Shown: positions 54,389 to 62,390, counted from the first letter of the stretch. The stretch: DNA of 64,000 nt from Sva-07 sp963793335 (GCA_963793335.1 CAWBZS010000001.1:558001-622000), one strand, 5' to 3'. Translations and numbers: made by a program. Notes: a model not told the origin generated them from the sequence alone.

Positions 54389-55896
54389 AGCACCGGCTTT
54401 CGCTCGGCGAGGAGCGCCTTCAGCGCGAGCAGGGACGTGCCCTCGTTTCCCTTGTAGGTCCCGGGCTTGTCGTTGAGCGCCGGCAGTCTGGGTGAACCCC
54501 GGTGATGGGTTCCGATCACCCTCCAGGAGTGATCGAAGACCGGGCTGCCCGAGCTGCCACGGTCGGTCGCCGCCAGATAGTGCACCAGTCGACCGTCGTG
54601 ATCGAGCAACTCGTTGCCGCGAATCGAGAGCTGGAGTCCGTCGCCGCTCGCGTGACCGACGACGTACACGTAGGCCCCCTTGCGGACCACGGGCAGCTCA
54701 GGGCTCGGGGTCAGCGGCTCGATCGGGGCATCTGCGAGCGCATCGGACACCAGGATCGCAATGTCGAGTTCCGCTCGATCACTCCACCAGACCGTCCGAA
54801 ACCCGCCGATCCCGTGGTGGTCGGCCGCTTCGAAGTGCGCGACGACTTCGCTGGCCCGGATCCCGTCGCGTTCGGGCATCTGGATGACGTGTTCGTTCGT
54901 GATCACCACCTGCCGTCCACGAAATCCTGGGTGAAGGTCGTCCCCCGACATGACGAACCCGGTGCCGAGCGTCGGGCGATCGCTCGTGCGGAGTCGGCAG
55001 ACACTCCGGGCCACGGCGATGCCCCGCTGGTAGGTGTCGAGCGGAATCGGCGAGACCCCGTCGAACATCTTCTCGTAGCCATCCGACGCCACGACGACCT
55101 CACCGGCGCCGCCTCTGCTCAGCAGCATCTCCGCCAGCGCTGCGACCGCGGGATCGGTCCCGGGGAGTTCCCAGACCTGCTGCAGCTGACGCAGCAGACT
55201 GCTGTGCACGAACGTCGTTGCATCGCCGAGACGTTCGACCACCTCGTCGGCATCGACCGGTATCCCAAGGAGGAGATTGGCCTCGATCTCAGTGGCGATC
55301 GCCCATGGGTCACCGGTCGCCGCAGCCTTGCGGGCCCGCACGAAGAACTCGGCCTCGCTGTCGATCTGGGGCGGGTCGACCACGATGCCACGCCGCTCGG
55401 CCAGCCTGGCCAACGAGTGGACGTTGATGCCGAGCCACAGCTGCTGCTGCTCATCTCCTTCGGCGAAGCCGTCGGCGTAGCTGCGCAGCGCGCGGCGCAG
55501 GTCGTCGGGGCGACCCGTCGACAGGTAGAGGTCCTTGGAGACTCGCCCGGTGAGGCCGAGCAGGTCGATGCGATGTTCGGCATCGAGCGGTTCCTCGCTG
55601 AGCGCCCGCTCGGAGATTGCCGACGCCGCGGTGTAGGCACCCTGCTCGATCATGCACTGGGTCAGATCGCTCCAGAGCTGTCCCCCGAGACCGCGTTGCA
55701 GGCCCGCGTCGGCCACCCGAACGAGATGGTCGAGCACGCGTTCTTGACGCAATCTGGTGCACACGCGCTCGACGTCAGCCTGCTCGAGCGGGGCATCGCT
55801 GCGCACGAATGCGTCGACGGCCGCGGCGAGCGAGGCGTGGTCGCGGGCATCCAGTGCCCGTTCGATCTCGTCGGTCGATCCCTCGTCGCGCCCCAT
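54385..55896 (-). CDS. TPR-like (TRAFs-binding type) / trypsin-like serine protease
   Basis: 503 residues from ATG 55896 (MGRDEGSTDEIERALDARDHASL). Residues 1-265 are helical repeats; DLYLSTGRPDDLRRALRSYADGF...WLGINVHSLARLAERRG resembles the TRAFs-binding/TPR-S repeats found with bacterial proteases and caspases. Residues 305-495 are a chymotrypsin-fold protease with an apparently intact triad: His336 (VITNEHVI), Asp378 (AELDIAIL) and Ser449 (TDRGSSGSPVF). No signal peptide, so cytosolic. First gene of a leftward three-gene operon with 4-bp overlaps; likely processes or triggers its partners. Confidence 0.85.
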   Translation of the reverse strand: MGRDEGSTDEIERALDARDHASLAAAVDAFVRSDAPLEQADVERVCTRLRQERVLDHLVRVADAGLQRGLGGQLWSDLTQCMIEQGAYTAASAISERALSEEPLDAEHRIDLLGLTGRVSKDLYLSTGRPDDLRRALRSYADGFAEGDEQQQLWLGINVHSLARLAERRGIVVDPPQIDSEAEFFVRARKAAATGDPWAIATEIEANLLLGIPVDADEVVERLGDATTFVHSSLLRQLQQVWELPGTDPAVAALAEMLLSRGGAGEVVVASDGYEKMFDGVSPIPLDTYQRGIAVARSVCRLRTSDRPTLGTGFVMSGDDLHPGFRGRQVVITNEHVIQMPERDGIRASEVVAHFEAADHHGIGGFRTVWWSDRAELDIAILVSDALADAPIEPLTPSPELPVVRKGAYVYVVGHASGDGLQLSIRGNELLDHDGRLVHYLAATDRGSSGSPVFDHSWRVIGTHHRGSPRLPALNDKPGTYKGNEGTSLLALKALLAERKPVL

Positions 55897-56012
55897 CGTG
55901 CTCCCACCAAGGTAGCCCACGGGGAACAATCGACGTCCCGGGCCTCACCTCGTCGACCATCCGACGCAGGCGCCGACCGCTGGGGCTCAGCCGGGACGAT
56001 GTGACGTGGCGG

Positions 56013-56657
56013 TCAGGAGTAGAAGGGGTTCTCGCCGGTGGAATGATCGGTGAGGTCGCGAACGGCCTCGACCGCTTCGATGGCGTCGACGAGCATGGTC
56101 TGGACGCCGTCGAGCATCGTCTGCTTGCTCATCGAGCAACCGTGGCAACCACCGCCCATGGTCAGGTAGGCGACACCTTCGCCATCGTGGCCGACGTAGG
56201 TGACGAACCCGCCGTGCGCGGCCAGGGCCGGGTTGACCTCGCTGGCGATCAGCCCGTCGATTTCGGCGGAGAGCTGGTCGTCGCTGGTCAACCCCTCGAC
56301 CGACGGGGCCAACGGCCGGTTCGGATTCCGGATGACGAGGCCCTGCGTGCTGGTGTAGTCGAGCGTGGCCCCGGTGAGCAGCGCGACATCGTCGCCGGGG
56401 ATGATCACCTTCATGCCGTCGTGAGTGCGCACCTGGTCGGTGAACGCTGCGGTGAGGAACTCCTCGAACGACAGGTCGTAGCGGAACTCCTGTCCTGGAT
56501 CGGACGCAATCGCCAAGCGTAAGCCCAGCTTGTCGCCGTCGACTTCGTCGTCGCGCAGTTCTCGGAGTTGTTCGAGCGCTTCGGGCGTCACCGTGATGAT
56601 CGGTTCGCTCACATCGACGTCGCCTGTCTCCGCGGCTGTTGCTTCGAGGGGACTCAT
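56013..56657 (-). CDS. nfuA: NfuA-type Fe-S cluster carrier
   Basis: 214 residues from ATG 56657. N-terminal A-type-like domain (PIITVTPEALEQLRELRDDE, LGLRLAIASDPGQEFRYDLSFE), then a NifU C-terminal domain with the cluster cysteines in GGGCHGCSMSKQTML. It delivers 4Fe-4S clusters to client enzymes. The A-type half lacks the usual three cysteines, as in NfuA. It reads toward the protease operon with a 116-bp gap. Confidence 0.92.
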   Translation of the reverse strand: MSPLEATAAETGDVDVSEPIITVTPEALEQLRELRDDEVDGDKLGLRLAIASDPGQEFRYDLSFEEFLTAAFTDQVRTHDGMKVIIPGDDVALLTGATLDYTSTQGLVIRNPNRPLAPSVEGLTSDDQLSAEIDGLIASEVNPALAAHGGFVTYVGHDGEGVAYLTMGGGCHGCSMSKQTMLDGVQTMLVDAIEAVEAVRDLTDHSTGENPFYS

Positions 56658-56823
56658 GACGTCGAGGCTACCGGCGCGCCGTCAACGGAAGGACCGTCGA
56701 GGCCCGATCCGCTGATGAGCATCGGCCGGCGGCGACGTACGCTCGACCGGTGAGCGACGCCAGCGGAACCGCATCCTGCGGTGGGGTGAGCACAGATTCT
56801 CCCATCGGTCCAGGGGCGCGCTG

Positions 56824-57756
56824 ATGGCCGACCGGTTCAGCGGCCGAGCGCTCGCATTGCTGGCGATGGTCGTCGCCGTCGTGAGCTTCTCGACCAGTTC
56901 GGCATTGATCAAGTGGTCGGAGTCGACCGGCTCGGTGGTGGCGTTCTGGCGGATGATCGGCGCCGTGATCGGCTGGTGGACGGTGATCGCGTTCACCCGC
57001 GTGCGCTCGGGGCGGCCGGCACCGAGCGCCTCGACGTGGCGGTTGGCGCTGCCGCCCGGACTCGCGTTCGGAGCGAACATTGCACTGTTCTTCACGGCGA
57101 TCAACAAGACCAGCATCGCTCACGCTGAGTTCATCACCGCACTCACGCCGCTCGTCCTGCTTCCTGCCGGTGCGTTGCTGTTCGCTGAACGACCGAACTG
57201 GAATGCGTTGCGCTGGGGTGCGATCTCGATCGTCGGCGTGACATTGGTGTTGTTCTTCGGCCCCGAACAGGGCGCGTCGTCGATCGAGGGCGACCTGATG
57301 ATGATCGGCGTGATCACGTTGTGGACCACCTACCTCCTCACGTCCAAACGGGCCCGAGCGGCTGGCGTCGCCACCCTCGACTTCATGGCCTGCATGATGC
57401 CGATCGGCGTGCTCGCAGCCGGTCCGATCGCAGCGATCATCGCCGGGTCCGGCGTCTTCGGACTGAGCGCGAAGGGTTGGCTGGTGGTGGTGATCCTCAC
57501 GTTGCTCACCGGCATGCTCAGCCACGGGTGCATCGTGTTCGCCCAGCAGCACCTCCCGGTGGCCACCATCGGCATCATGCAGACCGCACAGCCTGCACTC
57601 GCGGTGTGCTTCGCATTCGTGATCCTCGGCGAGGAGGTGCGGCCGCCGCAGGTGGTGGGTATGGCGCTGGTGGTCACCGGGTTGGCGCTGTTCACCCTCG
57701 CGAGTTCCCGCTCGGCCTCGATCTCGACACCAGCAACGCCAGTCGAGGCGGTCTGA
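56824..57756 (+). CDS. EamA/DMT-family transporter
   Basis: 310 residues from ATG 56824. Two EamA repeats, ten predicted membrane helices: SFSTSSALIKWSESTGSVVAFWRMIGAVIG in the first, and VVILTLLTGMLSHGCIVFAQQHLPVATIGIMQTAQPALAVCFAFVILGEEV in the second, with the typical A-x-L-x-PL-E-like FITALTPLVLLPAGALLFAERPN between them. Probably exports a metabolite or amino acid; substrate unknown. Divergent from nfuA. Confidence 0.9.
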   Translation: MADRFSGRALALLAMVVAVVSFSTSSALIKWSESTGSVVAFWRMIGAVIGWWTVIAFTRVRSGRPAPSASTWRLALPPGLAFGANIALFFTAINKTSIAHAEFITALTPLVLLPAGALLFAERPNWNALRWGAISIVGVTLVLFFGPEQGASSIEGDLMMIGVITLWTTYLLTSKRARAAGVATLDFMACMMPIGVLAAGPIAAIIAGSGVFGLSAKGWLVVVILTLLTGMLSHGCIVFAQQHLPVATIGIMQTAQPALAVCFAFVILGEEVRPPQVVGMALVVTGLALFTLASSRSASISTPATPVEAV

Positions 57757-57916
57757 CCGACCTGACTCGTCGGACGTGTTCGACCGCGCGACGAACGGCA
57801 GGTGGAAGGCCGTCGACGACCGCTTTGCGGCACCTCGCCACTTCTCGAAACGCTTGCCGAGCAGACGTTCATCGCCCGTTCAGTCGAACGAGCCAACCGC
57901 CTGCGATGATGGCGCG

Positions 57917-58753
57917 ATGCGCATCTTGGTGACCAATGACGACGGCATCGACTCGATCGGCCTGCACGTGCTGGCTCGGGCGATCTGCGAGCTCGACGGC
58001 GATCACGAGGTGCACGTGATCGCACCCGATCAGGAATACTCAGGTGCCGGGGCCGCGATCGGCGCGCTGCACCTGATTCAGCCCGAGGTGCGACGCGCGC
58101 ACATCGACGACTGCCCGGCCGCGGCGGTCTGGAAGGTGAGCGGGCCACCGGCACTCTGCGTGTTCTTTGCTCGACTCGGGGCCTTCGGTGGCCCGTTCGA
58201 CCTGGTGGTGTCGGGGATCAATCCCGGCGCCAACGTCGGTCGCTCGGTGTACCACTCCGGCACGGTCGGGGCTGCACTCACCGGACGCAACGGCCACATC
58301 TCGGGCATCGCGATCAGCCAGTCGGTCACCGGATTCGGCGTCGAGGGCCAGGGCTGGGACGATGCCGTGGCCTCCCAACACTGGCACAGCGCTGCCACCG
58401 TCGCCGCCAAGGTGGCGCAGGCGCTCGTCGACCAAATGCCCGCCGACCCCGTCGTGGTCAACATCAACGTACCCGACCTGCCGATCGAGGAGTTCGGTAC
58501 CTGGCGCTACGCCCAGGTCGGCGACCAGCCGCCTCGTTCGATGGCCGCCGCCACCCTGAAGCCGATCGCGGGGCACCAGGACGCCTTCACCGTCGAAATG
58601 GGCTGGGGTGATCCGCAGCCGCTGTCGCCCGACACCGACGGCGGCATCATCGAGCGCAACGACGTCGCCATCACCTACCTCACCCGACTCGCCCACCACG
58701 ATCGCGACGACCTCGACGCGGTCGCCGCGTCGCTCGACGCACTCCTCGCCTGA
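57917..58753 (+). CDS. surE: 5'-nucleotidase SurE
   Basis: 278 residues from ATG 57917. MRILVTNDDGIDSIGLHVLARAI holds the metal-binding DD pair; VIAPDQEYSGAGAAIG, PFDLVVSGINPGANVGRSVYHSGTVGAALTG (metal Asn) and VVNINVPDL follow, all diagnostic of SurE. It dephosphorylates nucleoside 5'-monophosphates with a divalent metal. Family length is usually 250-270. A stand-alone gene; the next 300 bp hold no gene. Confidence 0.95.
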   Translation: MRILVTNDDGIDSIGLHVLARAICELDGDHEVHVIAPDQEYSGAGAAIGALHLIQPEVRRAHIDDCPAAAVWKVSGPPALCVFFARLGAFGGPFDLVVSGINPGANVGRSVYHSGTVGAALTGRNGHISGIAISQSVTGFGVEGQGWDDAVASQHWHSAATVAAKVAQALVDQMPADPVVVNINVPDLPIEEFGTWRYAQVGDQPPRSMAAATLKPIAGHQDAFTVEMGWGDPQPLSPDTDGGIIERNDVAITYLTRLAHHDRDDLDAVAASLDALLA

Positions 58754-59057
58754 TGACCAGCGGCAGATCGATCGCGAACCGTTGCCTGCGCCGTATCAGG
58801 GGGTGTTCGAGCTGTCAGTGATCGGCGCGTCGTGACGCCGACAGCAACGCCTGTGGCCTACGAAGAGCCCTTCCTCATTGAGAATCCTTCCGTACCGGTC
58901 ATCTGAGACACCCCCCGCTCAGAGGCAGTGACGGTTCGGTGTGTGAGACCGGGTGTCCGGTGGTCGTGCCCCTATCGGACAGTCCGGCTGGGATCATGGA
59001 GTGCCCGACATGGGCCTGATTGATGATGGAAGGGCGTTGCGGCGGTTGTCGTAGCGT
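58754..59057. other. intergenic stretch without a recognisable gene
   Basis: No open frame with family features on either strand. The segment 58895-58990 (TCATCTGAGACACCCCCCGC onward) looks like non-coding mobile-element debris, because a cyclase fragment and toxin-antitoxin genes follow, but I could not identify terminal repeats or target-site duplications. Confidence 0.4.
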
Positions 59058-59213
59058 TCAGACGAGCGCAAACAGTTCGTGAGCCCCGGCAACGCCCTTG
59101 AGGTCGTATCGGCCTGCGTGGTCCAGGACGAATCGTTCGTCGCCGGAAACGTCGTCACATCCGGCTGACGAGACGAGCGTTTGATTCCCCGTTCGTAGAA
59201 CTCGGCCAGCGCG
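59058..59213 (-). pseudogene. C-terminal fragment of a class III cyclase
   Basis: One leftward frame ending at the TGA at 59058 reads NQTLVSSAGCDDVSGDERF, then VLDHAGRYDLKGVAGAHEL ending FALV: the end of the cyclase domain (LVS...) followed by the D-L-K-G-V-x-G...L-F-A-L tail typical of actinobacterial cyclases. A stop lies upstream in frame, so only ~50 residues survive. It overlaps the 3' end of the lipoprotein gene in another frame. Confidence 0.6.
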
Positions 59214-59595
59214 ATCGGATCAGCCGCATCAAGCGTTGGTCCCGAAACCCGCCATTGTTCAGGTCGGTCACCGACAGCACATCGCCATCGGGTCCAACAA
59301 CGAGCGGCTCGCTGTCACTCCGCCCGAGACCCATCCCCTCGTAGTAGCTGTCCGATGACTGGGCAAGGAATCCCGTTGGCTGAGAGTCGCCCACGCCCGC
59401 CCCGACGACACCGATCGCGTCTGGATCCCGAACAGGTAGCGATGCGTCCACTCCACCCACCGAAGAGACCGGAGCAGAAGTACCCGGCACGGTCGAAGAA
59501 GGTCCGACGCGATCGTCGCCACGGCAACTGATCGAAACCAGCACGACGGCAGCCGCCAGGAACAATCCAGCGGCTCGAACAGCCATGACGTTCAT
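59155..59595 (-). CDS. predicted lipoprotein of unknown function
   Basis: 146 residues from ATG 59595 (MNVMAVRAAGLFLAAAVVLVSISCRGDD). The signal peptide ends in a lipobox-like VSISC (Cys near residue 24), followed by a Ser/Thr/Pro/Val-rich linker and DPDAIGVVGAGVGDSQPTGF and GLGRSDSEPLVVGPDGDVLSV. No family recognised. The last ~40 residues are basic and unlike the rest, and they overlap a cyclase fragment in another frame, so the 3' end may be a rearrangement scar. Confidence 0.5.
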   Translation of the reverse strand: MNVMAVRAAGLFLAAAVVLVSISCRGDDRVGPSSTVPGTSAPVSSVGGVDASLPVRDPDAIGVVGAGVGDSQPTGFLAQSSDSYYEGMGLGRSDSEPLVVGPDGDVLSVTDLNNGGFRDQRLMRLIRSRWPSSTNGESNARLVSRM

Positions 59596-59818
59596 GTCGA
59601 TTCGACGTTCACCGCCGGGAGGACGTTCCAACGGAGCAATCGATCTCGCCCAACGCACTGACGCTGCGTGAAGGCTGGCACGAGGCGATGACCGTCGCCT
59701 CCGGGCATCTTGTTCAACCCCGGTCGTCATCCCGAGCCGACACGACGCCTTGAGTGCTGAACTGCCGGCGAGGTGTGTGCGCTGAGTGCTCGATGTCCCT
59801 CGGTTCGAGGATCCGGAT

Positions 59819-60250
59819 TCAGGTGAGGCTGGCCGGAGCGACAGCGAGGCCGACCGCAGCGGCGCCGGCGTGAAGACGCTTGTCCCACACCGCGACAGCG
59901 AGATCTGTCGAGCCGAGCGCCAGCGCACTGGCGAGATGCACCGCGTCAGCCCCGCGAAGCTGGTGACGTACTGCGAGCGAACCGGCAACTCGCTCGACGT
60001 CGGCGGACAACTCGACGGGACGCATCGATCCCCAGAACAGCTCCCAGTCAGACGCAGCCGCCGACGCCTCTGCCTCGGTGAGGTCGTGGTTGCGCTCGGC
60101 GGCCGCGAGTGCTGCGCAGACTTCGGGATACGCCAGTCGACTCGACAGCGCGACATCGCACGCGTTCCATAGCGCCGCAGCGATGTCGCACCCGACTTCG
60201 TCGAGCACGAGCTTGACGAGGGCGCTCGAATCGAAATAGACGAGGGCCAC
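59819..60250 (-). CDS. VapC-like PIN-domain toxin
   Basis: 143 residues. PIN-domain acidic residues are in place: YFDSSALVKLVLDE (first Asp), AYPEVCAAL (Glu), RGADAVHLASAL (Asp) and AVAVWDKRLHAGA (last Asp). Such toxins are Mg-dependent ribonucleases, typically cutting tRNA or rRNA, and are neutralised by the antitoxin encoded 2 bp upstream. Full length for the family. Confidence 0.92.
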   Translation of the reverse strand: MALVYFDSSALVKLVLDEVGCDIAAALWNACDVALSSRLAYPEVCAALAAAERNHDLTEAEASAAASDWELFWGSMRPVELSADVERVAGSLAVRHQLRGADAVHLASALALGSTDLAVAVWDKRLHAGAAAVGLAVAPASLT

Positions 60251-60252
60251 GT

Positions 60253-60516
60253 TCAGCGACGCTGCTCGCTGACGATGTCCGCAACGGGTCGCTTCGGGGT
60301 CGGTCGTTGCCGGTCACCAGCGACCGGCCGGCTCGCGTGCGTTGGGCGACTGACGACGCCCTGCGCAGTCAAACGTTCGATGACCGGAGCCGAGTCGAGA
60401 GCGACGATTCGAGCAACCGGGGTTCCGCGATCGGTGATCACGATGTCGTTGCCTTCGCGTGCCGCGTCGATCCACCGGCCGAGGTGAGCTCTGAGTTCCG
60501 TGACTGCGACGTCCAT
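60253..60516 (-). CDS. Phd/YefM-like antitoxin (VapB role)
   Basis: 87 residues from ATG 60516. Phd fold N-terminus MDVAVTELRAHLGRWIDAAREGNDIVITDRGTPVARIVALD binds DNA; the C-terminal basic, proline-rich segment (RPVAGDRQRPTPKRPVADI) should wrap the toxin. Two base pairs separate it from the PIN toxin gene. The TGTACA pair at 60524-60555 is a likely autoregulatory operator. Confidence 0.9.
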   Translation of the reverse strand: MDVAVTELRAHLGRWIDAAREGNDIVITDRGTPVARIVALDSAPVIERLTAQGVVSRPTHASRPVAGDRQRPTPKRPVADIVSEQRR

Positions 60517-60523
60517 GCAGCAA

Positions 60524-60555
60524 CTGTACACAACGATGAGTAGCGATATGTACAG
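60524..60555. promoter_or_regulatory. paired TGTACA operator upstream of the PIN toxin-antitoxin genes
   Basis: CTGTACA at 60524-60530 and its inverse complement TGTACAG at 60549-60555, 18 bp apart, beginning 8 bp upstream of the antitoxin ATG. Symmetry and position fit autorepression by the antitoxin/toxin complex. Confidence 0.5.
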
Positions 60556-60667
60556 ATGCCCGCCGCACTTTCCCACCTCATCTCGAGCAACCGGCCACTC
60601 GGGTACCGGCGATATGCGCCCTCGAACTGCAACAGTTCGCCCAAGTGCATCGTGATGTCATGATGTC

Positions 60668-60877
60668 ATGGCAAAGCAGACCACCGTCCGGTTGCCCGAC
60701 GACCTCGCCGACGACGCCGAAGCCGTCGCACGAGTCCGAGGCGACAGCGTCAACCAACTCATCATCGACGCACTTGCCGCCGAGATCGAACGAGTCCGCT
60801 CCGACGACGACTTCACCGCCCGCGCCAAGAAGCTGCTCGAGCGCGACCGAGAGATCCTCGACCGCCTCGCCAAGTGA
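60668..60877 (+). CDS. ribbon-helix-helix antitoxin
   Basis: 69 residues, ATG 60668. MAKQTTVRLPDDLADDAEAVARVRGDSVNQLIIDALAAEIERV is a ribbon-helix-helix DNA-binding domain (beta strand KQTTVRLP, then two helices). The C-terminal helix (FTARAKKLLERDREILDRLAK) would cover the toxin. The stop overlaps the Doc-like start by GTGA. A direct duplication GATGTCAT-GATGTCAT (60652-60667) immediately precedes the ATG and may be part of its operator. Confidence 0.88.
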   Translation: MAKQTTVRLPDDLADDAEAVARVRGDSVNQLIIDALAAEIERVRSDDDFTARAKKLLERDREILDRLAK

Positions 60878-61274
60878 CCCGCTATCTCAGCCTCGCCGAG
60901 TTCTGGTACCTCGCCGAGCACGTCACCGGCATCAACGCCGCAACGCTCATCAAGGCCAGCCGGGTCGAGCTCGCCGATTCCGCACTGCACGCACCCCAGG
61001 CCGGCTTCGGCGACACCGACTTCTACCCGACGCGTACGACAAGGCCGCCGTGCTCGCATGTCGGATCGCGTGGAATCACCCGTTGCCCGATGGCAACAAG
61101 CGCGCAGCATGGGCATGTCTCGTGCTGTTCATCGACCTCAACGACGGGTCATGGAACGACGAGCAACCCGACGTCGATGACGCCGTTGAAGCGATGCTTG
61201 CGGTGGCAGCCCGGGAGGTCGACGAGAACTGGCTCGCAGACTGGCTTCGTGACCGGGTCACCTTCCAAGTTTGA
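60874..61274 (+). CDS. Fic/Doc-family toxin (frameshifted here)
   Basis: GTG 60874 reads TRYLSLAEFWYLAEHVTGIN...GFGDTDFYP; near 61029 the frame must shift (one base missing in TACCCGACG) to continue DAYDKAAVLACRIAWNHPLPDGNKRAAWACLVLFIDLNDG, which ends at 61274. The Fic motif H-P-L-P-D-G-N-K-R is complete, so an intact version would be a ~133-residue Doc toxin that modifies EF-Tu or a similar target. As given, the motif is out of frame with the start, so the toxin would be dead unless the break is a sequence error. Confidence 0.8.
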
Positions 61275-61395
61275 TCGGGGACGGGACCATCATCTCGCCC
61301 GCACGACTCGGTCGCAACGAGGTGTGACGACTTGACATTGGGCCCTGGTCGACGCGTCGCCAGCCCCGGCATCGTGGAGATCGGAAGGGGACATC

Positions 61396-62076
61396 ATGGG
61401 TTCGATATTTGTCAACTCGAAGGGCGGTTCGATGGCTCTGGCCTTTCCGGACGTCTGCAAGACGCCCGCGGAACCCGCCCCGCCGATCCCCGTGCCATAC
61501 CCGACCACGACGCTCATCACGAGGGAGCCGGGGCAGAAGTACAAGGTCCACACAGTCAGCAAGGGCCGGGTCGACGAGACGCACACCGGAGACGATCTCG
61601 GATCCGCCCGCACGTTCGTCATCGCCGACGATGGCAAGGTGCTCGGGTTTCTCGAACCGTGCGACTCTGCTGTCGCGGCCCGGCTGCTCGTCTCGCGCTC
61701 GTTGGGCACCGGTGCAGTTGCGAACGTCGTGTCGCCGGCTGCCGACCTTCGCTCGGCGACTGCGTTTCGCGTGGCAGCCCGATCAACGCGCCGTATGAAG
61801 ATCGACACGAATCCCCCCGAACTCCTTGCGGCCATCCGCGCTCAGCGATCGGACATTCCGATTCCGCCGGATCCGGCGAGCGCAACAGGACTTGACCTTG
61901 AGCGCTGGATTGACCAAATGGACCAGAAGCTGGCCACGATCGGCGACGACGCCCAGCTCGCCAACATCGACCTACAAGACCTGCTTCAGAAGCAGCAACA
62001 GACGATTCAGACGCTGTCGAACGTCTCCAAGCTGCTCCACGACACTGCGCTCGCCGTGATCCGCAAGATCGGCTAA
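61396..62076 (+). CDS. PAAR-like (DUF4150) domain protein
   Basis: 226 residues from ATG 61396, with GGAAGGGG upstream. The N-terminus IFVNSKGGSMALAFPDVCKTPAEPAPPIPVPYP matches DUF4150/PAAR-like spike-tip proteins, whose signature is AFPDVCxTPxPxGPVPIPYPN; TGDDLGSA continues the fold. The C-terminal ~60 residues are a helical region (LANIDLQDLLQKQQQTIQTL, then SNVSKLLHDTALAVIRKIG). Such proteins cap the spike of contractile injection systems or carry effectors; no sheath, tube or baseplate gene is in the window, so this is an orphan. Function inferred only. Confidence 0.65.
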   Translation: MGSIFVNSKGGSMALAFPDVCKTPAEPAPPIPVPYPTTTLITREPGQKYKVHTVSKGRVDETHTGDDLGSARTFVIADDGKVLGFLEPCDSAVAARLLVSRSLGTGAVANVVSPAADLRSATAFRVAARSTRRMKIDTNPPELLAAIRAQRSDIPIPPDPASATGLDLERWIDQMDQKLATIGDDAQLANIDLQDLLQKQQQTIQTLSNVSKLLHDTALAVIRKIG

Positions 62077-62255
62077 CAGTGATGTGAGGCGCTGTCTCGG
62101 TACCCAGCCCACCAGCTCAGGGTTTCCCGCCGAACCTCGTCCTGCCCCAATGGTTGGTCCGCAATCGCCAGATGAACCTGAGCGCTTCGCGGCAGTCGGC
62201 TGAGCGTCGGGCAGCGCCCCGCTGGGTGGTGGGGTCTCGAGGTTGATCCTCGGTG

Positions 62256-62390
62256 TCAGTTGCCGGTGTTGAGTTCGGCGATGTTGTCAGTCTCGCGCGT
62301 CGGGTAGAGCTTGGCCATCGAGCCCTCCGAGAGGTAGCAACGATCAGTGGCTTGCCATTCGTCGTGCATGTCCTCGGCGGATAGTGGGAG
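62256..62390 (-). pseudogene. C-terminal fragment of an IS256-family transposase
   Basis: The leftward frame ending at the TGA at 62256 reads LPLSAEDMHDEWQATDRCYL then SEGSMAKLYPTRETDN. The D-E-W-x(4)-R-Y-L pattern with SMAKLY is the usual last segment of IS256 transposases. No catalytic residues remain. The flanking 62077-62255 shows no gene and may be further debris of the same element. Confidence 0.65.

Noticed and set aside
58895..58990. Possible insertion-sequence end (TCATCTGAGACACC region)
   Set aside because: No matching inverted repeat, transposase or target duplication could be found in the window.
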